Positions 17,401 through 26,825 of a DNA stretch of 38,840 bases are shown here, piece by piece (position 1 is the first letter of the stretch; every line of letters starts with the position of its first letter). The stretch spans positions 1 to 38,840 of the forward strand of contig CAJWZU010000025.1 of NCBI GenBank assembly GCA_913050115.1, given 5' to 3'. The stretch is from an uncultured Cellvibrionales bacterium. Its GTDB lineage: Bacteria; Pseudomonadota; Gammaproteobacteria; Pseudomonadales; Cellvibrionaceae. The position numbers and the translations under genes are program-made. Under the pieces are notes generated by a model. The model searched no databases, was not told where the DNA came from, and worked only from the letters and a program-made list of their open reading frames with translations.

Positions 17401-18579
17401 TTACTTACGCTCTTGCATCAGTTCGATAAAGTGATCGAACAGTATTGACGCATCGCACGGGCCAGGGCTCGCTTCTGGGTGTCCTTGGAAGCTGAATGCC
17501 GGCTTATCGGTGCGATGAATACCCTGCAAAGAACCGTCAAACAAAGACTTATGAGTCGCCGTTAAGCAATCAGGTAAACTGGCTTCGTCAGCGGCAAAAC
17601 CGTGATTCTGCGCAGTGATCATCACCAAACTGGTGGCTAGATCTTGCACTGGATGATTGCCGCCATGATGACCAAACTTCATTTTGATAGTCTGCGCACC
17701 AGAGGCTAATGCCAACAGCTGATGCCCTAGACAAATACCAAAGATCGGCGTATCAGTCTCGAGGAGTTCCTTGATGGCAGTAATGGCGTAGTCACAGGGC
17801 TGCGGATCACCTGGGCCATTAGACAGGAAAACCCCATCAGGCTTCATTGCCAGCACTTCAGCCGCCGTAGTTTCGGCGGGAACCACGGTTAGATCGCAGC
17901 CGCGATCAGCCAGCATACGTAAGATATTGCGCTTAACACCAAAATCGTAAGCTACAACTTTAAACGGCTTATCGTCAGTCGACACTTGATGCCCATCGTT
18001 CAGCGACCAAGAACCTTCGTTCCAGCTGTAGGCTTCTTTGGTGGAAACAACTTTTGCCAGATCCATACCCTTCAAACCAGGGAAGCCCTTGGCAGCAGTA
18101 AGCGCCTGAGTTTCGCCCGCACTATCCGCAGCTAAATCGCCAGTCAGAATGCAACCATTCTGAGCGCCCTTGTCTCGCAAGATACGAGTCAAGCGACGAG
18201 TATCGATATCGGCAATAGCAACGATATTGTGCTTCTTCAGATAATCGCCAAGAGTACCTTCGGAGCGAAAGTTGCTTTCCAACATCGGGAGATCACGAAT
18301 AATCAAACCCTTTGCCCAAAGCGTTGAGCACTCTTCATCTTCAGAGTTCACGCCAGTGCTGCCAATATGCGGATAAGTCAAAGTAATTATCTGCTCGGCA
18401 TAAGAGGGATCTGTTAAGATTTCCTGATAACCGGTCATTGAAGTGTTAAACACCACCTCACCGACAGTTTGGCCGGCAGCACCAATAGCGCTACCGCGAA
18501 ATACACTGCCATCTTCCAAAACTAGGATGGCCGGCGTCGCCTTATAATTCAGTGAGCCCGTAGTCAAATCCACAGTCAA
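17401..18579 (-). CDS. carA: Carbamoyl phosphate synthase small subunit
   Basis: Class I glutamine amidotransferase subunit that hydrolyses glutamine and channels ammonia to CarB. 392 residues. N-terminal CPSase domain ([10 protein letters not shown]-like start, then [17 protein letters not shown]), and a C-terminal triad of Cys283 in GICLGHQ, His367 and Glu369 in [11 protein letters not shown]. The start codon is TTG at 18579, supported by GAGGAGG about 5 nt before it; the GTG two codons on is less well placed. About 300 bp separate it from dapB. That gap contains a terminator at 18654-18692, so carAB is likely to have its own promoter or an attenuated one. Confidence 0.97.
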   Translation of the reverse strand: MTVDLTTGSLNYKATPAILVLEDGSVFRGSAIGAAGQTVGEVVFNTSMTGYQEILTDPSYAEQIITLTYPHIGSTGVNSEDEECSTLWAKGLIIRDLPMLESNFRSEGTLGDYLKKHNIVAIADIDTRRLTRILRDKGAQNGCILTGDLAADSAGETQALTAAKGFPGLKGMDLAKVVSTKEAYSWNEGSWSLNDGHQVSTDDKPFKVVAYDFGVKRNILRMLADRGCDLTVVPAETTAAEVLAMKPDGVFLSNGPGDPQPCDYAITAIKELLETDTPIFGICLGHQLLALASGAQTIKMKFGHHGGNHPVQDLATSLVMITAQNHGFAADEASLPDCLTATHKSLFDGSLQGIHRTDKPAFSFQGHPEASPGPCDASILFDHFIELMQERK

Positions 18580-18653
18580 GTCAACCTCCTCAAGTCGCGG
18601 CCCAGCGGAGGATTAACCTCGCCAGCACCGAAAAAACACGTTTCTTAATTCGC

Positions 18654-18692
18654 AAAAAAGCGAGATGCAACTAAAGTTCCATCTCGCTTCTT
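18654..18692 (-). terminator. Terminator between dapB and carA
   Basis: On the minus strand AAGCGAGATG pairs with CATCTCGCTT around a 12-nt loop (GAACTTTAGTTG) and is followed by six T. It lies about 75 nt before the carA start and 184 nt after dapB. It may end dapB transcription or act as an attenuator in a carA leader; the sequence alone does not decide. Confidence 0.75.
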
Positions 18693-18875
18693 ATAGTTCT
18701 TGTTTCCCGCTATGCCAATTCAAGTTGGCACCCTACTTACGTTGAGAGTGGTCACGGGCGACCTGGAATTTATCCTCGGTCGATTTAGCACGGCATTCTA
18801 CGGCATTGCCACCACTTCTGTCTATGATTTAGCGGGGATGCCGAGCTGTATTAATACCTTGTTAAAGCAGTGACT

Positions 18876-19682
<807 letters not shown>

Positions 19683-19904
19683 TTATTTAATTCCATTAAG
19701 CTGATTCAAAAATTGGCTGCATTTTCGCATACTCAGACGCAACGCGGGAGGCAACTGTAAGCTATTACCCAACAAGAAATCACTTACAAAAGGACAGCGC
19801 CCCCAAAGCAGCCCACCAAGCTCAATAATTTTAACGTCAAGATAAGGCGAATATGCTCGCAGCGATAAACTACAGTATGAATGTAAAAACGATAACCCAA
19901 GCAC
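19683..19904 (-). CDS. Doubtful short ORF before dapB
   Basis: 73 codons from a GTG start with no ribosome site, ending exactly at the base before the dapB ATG. The product (IIELGGLLWGRCPFVSDFLL, then LRLSMRKCSQFLNQLN) is not recognised. It could be a small coupled gene, the end of a decayed gene, or chance. The region 19905-20105 further upstream shows no gene. Confidence 0.22.
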   Translation of the reverse strand: MLGLSFLHSYCSLSLRAYSPYLDVKIIELGGLLWGRCPFVSDFLLGNSLQLPPALRLSMRKCSQFLNQLNGIK

Positions 19905-20105
19905 AGTTATCGAGCAGCAATTACCGAGTACATAGTTTATATCTGACAGATGGCTGGGCCTTCACAGACCTGCACCCTAAGCAGATAACCCCCAAGGGTG
20001 ATGCAGGCACCCACAGGACATTAATGTAAATGATACAGAAATTAAATTCAGCCCGCGCCGCCTCGAAAAAAGCACATATTTAACGTTGCATAAGCGGGCA
20101 GAAAA

Positions 20106-20480
20106 CTACAAGGTGCAGCGCTCTGCAATGACTTCTTTCCACTTTATAATGTCCGTATCTTGCGATTCGTAAAGGCGTAAGCCAATCGTATATTCATCGT
20201 ACTCCCCCTCATACAAACGCGACCAAATCACCTCGGCCACCATATATTTACCGCAACGTGGGCTATCCAGCTGAATACAAACCTGATGTATTGCCCCAAT
20301 CTGCAAAGGCTCATCAGCAATCACTTGAAAACCATTGGCTGAAATATCGACACAGCGACTAATCAAGAACTTACCCCCCAAACCCTGAGCATCGGCGGAC
20401 TCCAGTTCGATATACACGACCTCGCCACTCTCTAAACGATACTCCTGTCGCCCCTCATCATCATTATTATTATTGGCCAT
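20106..20480 (-). CDS. PilZ domain protein
   Basis: 124 residues, a single PilZ domain. PilZ domains bind cyclic di-GMP through an RxxxR motif, here RQEYR (residues 11-15), and a D/NxSxxG motif, here DISANG near residue 46; both are intact, so binding is expected. The N-terminus is a run of Asn and acidic residues. The start lies 1 bp from the stop of the large gene upstream, so the two are one transcription unit. The product likely reports cyclic di-GMP level to a partner, possibly the co-encoded protein; the target process cannot be read from the context. Confidence 0.85.
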   Translation of the reverse strand: MANNNNDDEGRQEYRLESGEVVYIELESADAQGLGGKFLISRCVDISANGFQVIADEPLQIGAIHQVCIQLDSPRCGKYMVAEVIWSRLYEGEYDEYTIGLRLYESQDTDIIKWKEVIAERCTL

Positions 20481-20481
20481 A

Positions 20482-22278
20482 TTATTTATCCATACCCTTG
20501 CGCAACCCTAGCACCACTTTCGACAACTGACTTTCAAAACTATCTTCGAGACTGACGACACGCGCCCGACCCTGCTGCAACATGCTTAATAGACCCTCGC
20601 GCTGATACTCGGCCAACTTTATGCCGATACGATCGACAAATATATGCTTGCCGGTGGAGGGGACTACTACCGCTAACTTAGCTCGAATCAGCTCGGCAGC
20701 ATCCGCGCCTTCGGCGGGCAAGTCCAACCAACTGCCTACCGTTAAGGCATCCACTAACTGCACCGCCTCAATACGGCGACGCTGGTCAATCTCTGCCTGC
20801 TGTTGACGACGCTGATCGGCCAACAAAGCCGCCTCACTCCGCGCCTTAACAGCAGCCTGCGCACGCAGCTTTTCATCCTTCGCCGCCAGCGCTTTAGCTC
20901 GCTGCTGCGCTGCGCGATGACGATTTAAATTAGCATCGTAAAGCTCGCGCAGAACAGTCACTGCACGCTCAGTACAAACCTCAAACAGAGGCTTAACAAC
21001 CAAGCTCACCGCCACTTGCGAAGACAAACAAAGGGCAAATTCATTCAACCCTTTTTGTAACACTTTTACGCCGGCGCGATTAACAAAAAGCAAGCTCTGG
21101 GTATCCAACAACTTCAATGCCAATTGGCATCGAATTATATCGCCACCCTCGGTTTCAAACAAAAACCAATCCCCCTCTCGCACCATTGCCACCTGCTTTA
21201 ACAAGTTGCGGCTTATTTGCGCCCGTATCCTCACCACAGGCTCTATTTCGGACAGACTCAAAACGGTTTTTACCTCTGCCGTTCGATCCTGCAGTAACGA
21301 GAACAAAGACCCCAATAGGGCCTGCAAAAACTCATCGTAACCGGCCTGTGAGGCAGACAAAATGGTCAGAGGAGCTTCCAGCAGCGCCACCACCTGCTTC
21401 ACCTCAACGTGTAGCTGAGGCTTGGCGCGATGTGCATCCTCAGTAAAGATGCTCGGCAACATCACTAACAGCCGCTGCCACAATAACCAGCTAGGATGCA
21501 ACTCACCGTGGTTAATCAACACAAATTGCAGCTCCGCCAGCAGGTGCGTGCGCACAAAGTCGTCAATAAACGCCGGCAGCGACCGCCCCACTACCTTGTC
21601 GCAATAAAGCTGTCGTACACGGGCAGCCAATTGCGCCACCTGCAACCTGGACTTTTCGCGATCAATACAGCGACGGCGCTGTAACTCGGCGCGCCCAGAC
21701 TCCATTTCAACAAACTGCAAGAAAGAGCCAATGGGCGAGGTATTCATACCACAAGCTGAATCTGAACTTGCCTCCCCCAACTGCAGAACCAACGCATCGA
21801 GCGCCTGCGAAAATTTTTCGGCCAGCCGCCCTTGTCCTGCATACCATGTCGGCAACTGCAGGCTCAACACCCGCAACAGTCGCGCAAAGTCGTTATCAGG
21901 ACCAACAAATAACGCATCATCGCGCAGCGCCCGCACTATAAAAACCGATCGCAGAGCGCTAATACTGCCCACAATACCGGCATCGAGGTTTAGCTGCGAA
22001 ATATAGGCATCAAACCAGCTCTGGGAAAAAATCAAACGGATACGCAGCAGTGGCGCCAACACCAAACCCAAATTGGCGAGATATGACTCAAGAGCAGGCA
22101 CAAAATCCGCAGAAAATACCGCCTTATCTGCCAGTACATGTTGCAAATGAGGCAACAGTCGATCGACCTCATCAACCATCTCCAAGCCTGAATCAGGCAC
22201 AACACTACTGGCAACTTCGGCAACCGAGCGCCAAAACTGCAAGAGCTGACCTGTATCAATGGCTGATCCTTGTGACAC
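20482..22278 (-). CDS. DUF1631-like large cytoplasmic protein
   Basis: 598 residues, no signal or membrane segment. Best match by eye is the DUF1631 family, uncharacterised proteins of gammaproteobacteria. Residues 1-320 are helical. A beta module near 370-430 (GDWFLFETEGGDIIRCQLAL, then LLFVNRAGVKVLQKGL) is echoed near 520-580 (GSWLDLPAEG, then HIFVDRIGIKLAEYQREGL), so the protein contains an internal duplication of a small barrel-like module. A charged Arg/Gln/Ala coiled coil (about 445-510) links the two. It is cotranscribed with the downstream PilZ gene (1-bp gap), suggesting a shared cyclic di-GMP-linked function. The first gene of the pair starts about 170 bp after the terminator at 22449-22487. 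Confidence 0.7.
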   Translation of the reverse strand: MSQGSAIDTGQLLQFWRSVAEVASSVVPDSGLEMVDEVDRLLPHLQHVLADKAVFSADFVPALESYLANLGLVLAPLLRIRLIFSQSWFDAYISQLNLDAGIVGSISALRSVFIVRALRDDALFVGPDNDFARLLRVLSLQLPTWYAGQGRLAEKFSQALDALVLQLGEASSDSACGMNTSPIGSFLQFVEMESGRAELQRRRCIDREKSRLQVAQLAARVRQLYCDKVVGRSLPAFIDDFVRTHLLAELQFVLINHGELHPSWLLWQRLLVMLPSIFTEDAHRAKPQLHVEVKQVVALLEAPLTILSASQAGYDEFLQALLGSLFSLLQDRTAEVKTVLSLSEIEPVVRIRAQISRNLLKQVAMVREGDWFLFETEGGDIIRCQLALKLLDTQSLLFVNRAGVKVLQKGLNEFALCLSSQVAVSLVVKPLFEVCTERAVTVLRELYDANLNRHRAAQQRAKALAAKDEKLRAQAAVKARSEAALLADQRRQQQAEIDQRRRIEAVQLVDALTVGSWLDLPAEGADAAELIRAKLAVVVPSTGKHIFVDRIGIKLAEYQREGLLSMLQQGRARVVSLEDSFESQLSKVVLGLRKGMDK

Positions 22279-22448
22279 TCAATAAAAATCCGACTGAAAA
22301 TAATATTTCTAATATATACCAAAGATATTTATAGAGATGTGAGCTGGCGCAGGAAACGAGAGCAGACGACAAATGAATCTAAAGAGCGACCAGCCCGCCG
22401 CCATAAGACAGTATGAAGACAGGTATACATTTTGGGCCACAGCAACAT

Positions 22449-22487
22449 GACATAAAAAAACCGGCCATTGGCCGGTTTTTTTATGTC
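22449..22487. terminator. Terminator downstream of dnaJ (bidirectional palindrome)
   Basis: GACATAAAAAAACCGGCCA and its near-perfect complement TGGCCGGTTTTTTTATGTC form a GC core flanked by long A/T runs. It ends the grpE-dnaK-dnaJ direction about 210 nt after the dnaJ stop; the intervening 22488-22695 holds no gene. Confidence 0.9.
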
Positions 22488-22695
22488 TCAATCCCCCCAA
22501 ATCAGCAGAATAGAAAAGCGAGATTTTTGTTCATGAGTGAGAAGGCACCGAGCACACGACCGCCAAGAAAGGCGGAAGTGCACATTTAGTACATGACCAA
22601 CCGACCGCTCCATGGCATCCCTGTCACCGCGGCATACTATTGATCCTAAACATAAGCACAGAGCCGACAAAGCTCGGGGACAAAAAGACCGCTTT

Positions 22696-23820
22696 TTAGG
22701 CGAAAAAGTTCTTCATGCCGTCAAACCAAGAGCTTTGTTTAGGGGAGTTCTTACCGCCCTTCATTGTGCTCTGCAACTCCGTCAGCAATTCTTTCTGCTT
22801 GCTCGTTAGGTTAACCGGCGTCTCTACCGCTACGCGGCACAAAAGATCGCCGACACTGCCGCCACGCACGGGGATAACACCCTTGCCACGTAGACGAAAC
22901 AACTTACCGGTTTGTGTCTCAGACGGGACTTTAAGCTTAACGCGGCCATCCAGTGTCGGCACTTCTAGGTCGCCACCGAGGGCGGCCTCAACAAAACCAA
23001 TAGGAATCTCACAATACAAATTTTTGCCATCGCGCTGAAAGATTTCGTGCTCGCGCACGCTGACCTGAACATACAAGTCGCCCTTAGGGCCGCCAGAATC
23101 GCCCGCTTCACCTTCGCCAGAGAGACGAATACGATCGCCAGTATCAACACCCGCAGGAACTTTAACAGACAGGTTTTTCGTTTCTTCGGTCCGACCTTGG
23201 CCGTGACAGCTGTTGCACGGGTCAGCAATCACAGAGCCCTTGCCCTGACAGGTGGGGCAGGCTTGCTGCACAGAGAAAAAACCCTGTTGCATGCGCACTT
23301 GACCGACACCGCCACAAGTAGCGCACTGCTTGGGCCGAGTACCTTTTTTGGCACCAGAACCAGAGCAGGGCTGACAGGTTGTCAGGCTTGGCACACGAAT
23401 TTTTACCGTAGCGCCTTTAACAGCCTCTTCCAAATCTAGGTCGAGGTTGTAGCGCAAGTCGGCGCCACGAGCAGGACCACCACGACGGCCGCCGCCGCCA
23501 CCAAATTGCTCGCCAAAAACATCGCCGAAGATATCGCTGAAACTGCCAAAACCGCCGCCACCATGACCGTGACCACCACCCATACCCGCGCCACCTTCAA
23601 GGCCCGCATGACCATACTGGTCGTAAGTTGCGCGCTTCTGCTCGTCAGAGAGAACCTCATAGGCCTCGGCAACTTCCTTAAACTTTTCTTCGGAGGCCTT
23701 GTCGTCTGGATTGCGATCTGGATGGTGCTTCATCGCTACGCGACGATAGGCTTTTTTGAGATCTTTTCCGCTAACGTCTTTTTCGACGCCAAGGAGCTTG
23801 TAATAATCGGGCTTGGACAT
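22696..23820 (-). CDS. dnaJ: Chaperone protein DnaJ
   Basis: J-domain cochaperone that delivers substrates to DnaK and stimulates its ATPase. 374 residues from the ATG at 23820; an in-frame TTG five codons upstream is unlikely. The J domain (1-70) has HPD at 33-35. A Gly/Phe-rich segment ([19 protein letters not shown]) follows, then four zinc motifs CxxCxGxG ([32 protein letters not shown]), and the C-terminal substrate domains. It lies 191 bp after dnaK and has no visible sigma32 site of its own, so it is probably transcribed from the dnaK promoter. Confidence 0.97.
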   Translation of the reverse strand: MSKPDYYKLLGVEKDVSGKDLKKAYRRVAMKHHPDRNPDDKASEEKFKEVAEAYEVLSDEQKRATYDQYGHAGLEGGAGMGGGHGHGGGGFGSFSDIFGDVFGEQFGGGGGRRGGPARGADLRYNLDLDLEEAVKGATVKIRVPSLTTCQPCSGSGAKKGTRPKQCATCGGVGQVRMQQGFFSVQQACPTCQGKGSVIADPCNSCHGQGRTEETKNLSVKVPAGVDTGDRIRLSGEGEAGDSGGPKGDLYVQVSVREHEIFQRDGKNLYCEIPIGFVEAALGGDLEVPTLDGRVKLKVPSETQTGKLFRLRGKGVIPVRGGSVGDLLCRVAVETPVNLTSKQKELLTELQSTMKGGKNSPKQSSWFDGMKNFFA

Positions 23821-23993
23821 GGTTTTGGCTCGCAAGCTTGGATCAACACCAAGCGATATTTAATAACTTTTAATATGCAAAACGCCCGACAAGGAACGGT
23901 AAACGCACAAAAGCGTTCGGCGTTAACCGTCAGGCGTTACCTACACACAAGTAGGCATGCGGGGCGTGCATAGCACACGCGAACCGCCTTGCA

Positions 23994-24020
23994 GACAAAT
24001 AAACCCAGGGTTTATTTGTC
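23994..24020 (-). other. Perfect palindrome spanning the dnaK stop codon
   Basis: GACAAATAAACCC and GGGTTTATTTGTC flank a single central base: 13-bp perfect arms that include the last two codons and stop of dnaK. There is no T run after it, so it is not a standard terminator. In RNA it could be a stability or processing hairpin setting dnaK against dnaJ levels. Confidence 0.7.
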
Positions 24021-25928
24021 TTCTTTAACCTCTTCAAATTCCGCGTCAACCACGTCTTCAGCGGCCTCAGCAGACTCTTCTGCAGGCTGTTCGGCTGCGC
24101 CTTCAGCGGCTTGCTGCTCTTCGTACATTTTCTGCGCCAGAGGACCAGAAACCTCGGTTAACTTAGCCGTCGCCGCATCCATAGCCGCTTTGTCGTCGCC
24201 CTTGGCCGCTTCTTCGGCTTCGGTCACAGCCGCTTCGATAGCAGACTTGTCATCGGCGGAGGCTTTATCGCCCGCCTCTTCCAGAGTCTTCTTGGTAGCA
24301 TTAATCAAGCCTTCCAAGGTGTTGCGCGCCGCTACTAGCTCTTCAAAGTGTTTATCGGCTTCAGCGTTAGCTTCAGCGTCCTGCACCATGGCTTCAATCT
24401 CTTCATCAGACAGGCCGGAAGAAGCCTTAATAACGATAGACTGCTCTTTACCAGTAGCCTTGTCTTTGGCGCCTACATTCAAAATACCGTTGGCGTCGAT
24501 GTCGAAGGTTACTTCGATCTGGGGAGTGCCGCGCTGCGCTGCTGGAATGTCGGCCAAGTCGAAACGACCCAGTGACTTATTTTGCGATGCCTGCTTGCGC
24601 TCGCCCTGGACCACATGAATAGTTACCGCGTTTTGATTGTCTTCCGCGGTAGAGAATATCTGCGACTTTTTAGTCGGGATAGTGGTGTTCTTCTCAATCA
24701 GTGCCGTGGCAACGCCACCCATAGTCTCGATACCGAGACTTAGCGGGGTCACATCCAGCAGCAGCACGTCGGTTACATCACCGGCAAGAACAGCACCCTG
24801 AATAGAGGCACCCATAGCAACGGCTTCGTCTGGGTTCACATCTTTGCGTGGCTCTTGGCCGAACAGTTCAGTCACCTTGGCCTGAACCAGCGGCATACGC
24901 GTTTGACCGCCCACCAGAATCACGTCATCGATTTCACCAACAGACAAGTCTGCGTCTTTAATCGCCTGCTTTACTGGCTCTAGCGAGCGAGTCACTAAAT
25001 CTTCCACCAAAGACTCAAGCTTGGCACGTGTCAACTTAACCACTAAGTGCTTAGGACCAGTGGCATCGGCAGTAATGTAAGGCAAGTTCACTTCGGTCTG
25101 CTGGCTAGAAGACAACTCAATCTTGGCTTTTTCGGCGGCTTCTTTAAGACGCTGCAACGCTAGGGGATCGTTATGCAGGTCGATGCCGTTATCTTTCTTG
25201 AATTCACCGGACAAAAACTCGATCAGGCGCAGGTCGAAGTCTTCGCCACCGAGAAAAGTGTCGCCATTGGTAGACAGCACTTCAAACTGGTGCTCGCCGT
25301 CAACATCGGCAATCTCAATAATAGAGATGTCGAAAGTACCGCCGCCTAGGTCGTATACCGCAATAGTGCGATCGCCACGGGCTTTGTCCATGCCGTAGGC
25401 CAGCGCCGCAGCGGTTGGCTCGTTAATAATGCGCTTAACATCCAAGCCCGCAATTTTACCGGCGTCTTTGGTCGCCTGACGCTGGGAATCGTTGAAGTAA
25501 GCAGGAACAGTAATAACCGCTTCAGTAACTGATTCGCCGAGGTAATCTTCAGCAGTTTTCTTCATTTTCTTCAGGACTTCAGCCGCTATCTGCGGTGGAG
25601 CCTTCTGGTCGCCCTTGGCTTCAACCCAAGCATCGCCGTTATCGGCCGCTACAATAGTGTAAGGAACCATAGAGATGTCTTTTTGAACAACATCATCTTT
25701 AAATTTACGGCCGATCAAACGCTTAACCGCAAACAGGGTATTGGTAGGATTCGTAACGGCCTGGCGCTTAGCGCTCTGACCAACCAGAATTTCGTCATCT
25801 GTAAAGGCAACGATAGACGGTGTGGTGCGATCGCCTTCGGAGTTCTCGATGACCTTAGCTTTGTTACCTTCCAGTACAGACACACAAGAATTAGTGGTGC
25901 CCAAATCAATACCAATGATCTTACCCAT
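24012..25928 (-). CDS. dnaK: Chaperone protein DnaK (Hsp70)
   Basis: ATP-dependent folding chaperone and negative regulator of sigma32. 638 residues, same as E. coli. ATPase domain motifs: [16 protein letters not shown] at the N-terminus, [20 protein letters not shown], the phosphate-2 motif [14 protein letters not shown] and the adenosine motif [11 protein letters not shown]. The linker [15 protein letters not shown] precedes the substrate domain. The C-terminal lid ends in the conserved acidic [10 protein letters not shown] sigma32-type promoter lies at 26022-26049, giving a leader of roughly 90 nt. It sits between grpE and dnaJ, the usual order. Confidence 0.98.
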   Translation of the reverse strand: MGKIIGIDLGTTNSCVSVLEGNKAKVIENSEGDRTTPSIVAFTDDEILVGQSAKRQAVTNPTNTLFAVKRLIGRKFKDDVVQKDISMVPYTIVAADNGDAWVEAKGDQKAPPQIAAEVLKKMKKTAEDYLGESVTEAVITVPAYFNDSQRQATKDAGKIAGLDVKRIINEPTAAALAYGMDKARGDRTIAVYDLGGGTFDISIIEIADVDGEHQFEVLSTNGDTFLGGEDFDLRLIEFLSGEFKKDNGIDLHNDPLALQRLKEAAEKAKIELSSSQQTEVNLPYITADATGPKHLVVKLTRAKLESLVEDLVTRSLEPVKQAIKDADLSVGEIDDVILVGGQTRMPLVQAKVTELFGQEPRKDVNPDEAVAMGASIQGAVLAGDVTDVLLLDVTPLSLGIETMGGVATALIEKNTTIPTKKSQIFSTAEDNQNAVTIHVVQGERKQASQNKSLGRFDLADIPAAQRGTPQIEVTFDIDANGILNVGAKDKATGKEQSIVIKASSGLSDEEIEAMVQDAEANAEADKHFEELVAARNTLEGLINATKKTLEEAGDKASADDKSAIEAAVTEAEEAAKGDDKAAMDAATAKLTEVSGPLAQKMYEEQQAAEGAAEQPAEESAEAAEDVVDAEFEEVKEDK

Positions 25929-26021
25929 GGTTTAAAACCTCTATCTGTTTATAACGCTTACGAGAGCGGTGCTCGGCAGCTGAATTTTTGTTTAACGGCT
26001 CTTAATGAGCGCATGGAACAT

Positions 26022-26049
26022 ATATGGGGTTGATTAAAAAGCATTCAAC
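26022..26049 (-). promoter_or_regulatory. Sigma32-type heat-shock promoter of dnaK
   Basis: Minus strand: -35 GTTGAA (26049-26044), 14-bp spacer, -10 CCCCATAT (26029-26022). This closely fits the RpoH consensus CTTGAAA-N(11-16)-CCCCATnT and has the same spacing as the grpE site. Confidence 0.8.
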
Positions 26050-26079
26050 CCAGACGGCGAAAAATTTCGCTAGCTGCCG

Positions 26080-26634
26080 CTATTTAGCGACAACCACCAT
26101 TGCCGGACGAACCAACCGTCCATGCAGCGTATAGCCCTTCTGAAATACATCAATAACGCTGTTGGGTTCTACATCCGGGCTTTCAACCATCGTCATCGCT
26201 TGGTGTAACTGCGGGTCAAAGGGCTCGCCGGCTGGATTGACCTCGATTACCTGATGCTTGGCCAAGATGTCACTAAAAGCTTTGCGAGTAAGTTCCAAGC
26301 CCTCGGCCACGGACTTAAACGCAACATCATCAGTATCGATAGCAGCCAGAGCGCGGTCGAGATTGTCTGCTACCGGTAGCAAATCGCCGACAAACTTCTC
26401 CAGACCAAATTTGTGCGCCTTCTCGACGTCCTGCTGGGCGCGACGACGAGCATTCTGTTCCTCGGCTTGGGCGCGCAGAGTTTGCTCTTTAGCCAAGGCC
26501 AGAGCGGCCGTTAAAGCCTCGATTTGGGAAACTAACTCAGTCGGTGCAACCTCATCGCCGACCACATCTTCGCTGGCCTGGGCGGCTGTTTCAGCACCCT
26601 CTAGAATCTCTTCGTTTACCTGTTCATCTGCCAC
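26080..26634 (-). CDS. grpE: Nucleotide exchange factor GrpE
   Basis: Releases ADP from DnaK. 184 residues from the GTG at 26634, chosen because GGGAGG lies 5 nt before it; longer in-frame starts reach back into the -10 box of the heat-shock promoter and cannot be used. It has an acidic N-terminus, a long coiled coil (about residues 35-85) and a beta-wing domain with the signature FDPQLHQAMTMV and GYTLHGRLVRPAMVVVAK. It is followed by dnaK and dnaJ, with a second heat-shock promoter before dnaK. It is divergent from recN. Confidence 0.95.
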   Translation of the reverse strand: MADEQVNEEILEGAETAAQASEDVVGDEVAPTELVSQIEALTAALALAKEQTLRAQAEEQNARRRAQQDVEKAHKFGLEKFVGDLLPVADNLDRALAAIDTDDVAFKSVAEGLELTRKAFSDILAKHQVIEVNPAGEPFDPQLHQAMTMVESPDVEPNSVIDVFQKGYTLHGRLVRPAMVVVAK

Positions 26635-26690
26635 TGTGGCCTCCCGTGTTATTACCATTGAGGCTTGCGCCTCTAAATTTGATGAAAACA

Positions 26691-26718
26691 ATATGGGGTC
26701 GGCGGTAAAGGTTTCAAG
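26691..26718 (-). promoter_or_regulatory. Sigma32-type heat-shock promoter of grpE
   Basis: Minus strand: -35 CTTGAA (26718-26713), 14-bp spacer, -10 CCCCATAT (26698-26691). This is a near-perfect match to the RpoH consensus and lies about 57 bp before the grpE start. Confidence 0.88.
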
Positions 26719-26764
26719 CTTGAATTGTCAATATCAGGCTAAAACAATCAAAAATTGACTTTTA

Positions 26765-26780
26765 CTGTATATAAAACCAG
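26765..26780 (+). promoter_or_regulatory. LexA (SOS) box of recN
   Basis: CTGTATATAAAACCAG fits the LexA consensus CTG-N10-CAG with the AT-rich centre. It lies between a candidate -35 TTTACT (26761-26766) and -10 TATATT (26783-26788) of recN, 46 bp before the start codon, so LexA would block the promoter. Confidence 0.8.
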
Positions 26781-26825
26781 AGTATATTTGGACAGTAGTT
26801 AATAAACAATAATCGAGGCTAGGCC

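Noticed and set aside
22309-22670. Two short minus-strand frames between dnaJ and the DUF1631-like gene
   Set aside because: They span the dnaJ terminator and show no ribosome site or family signature.
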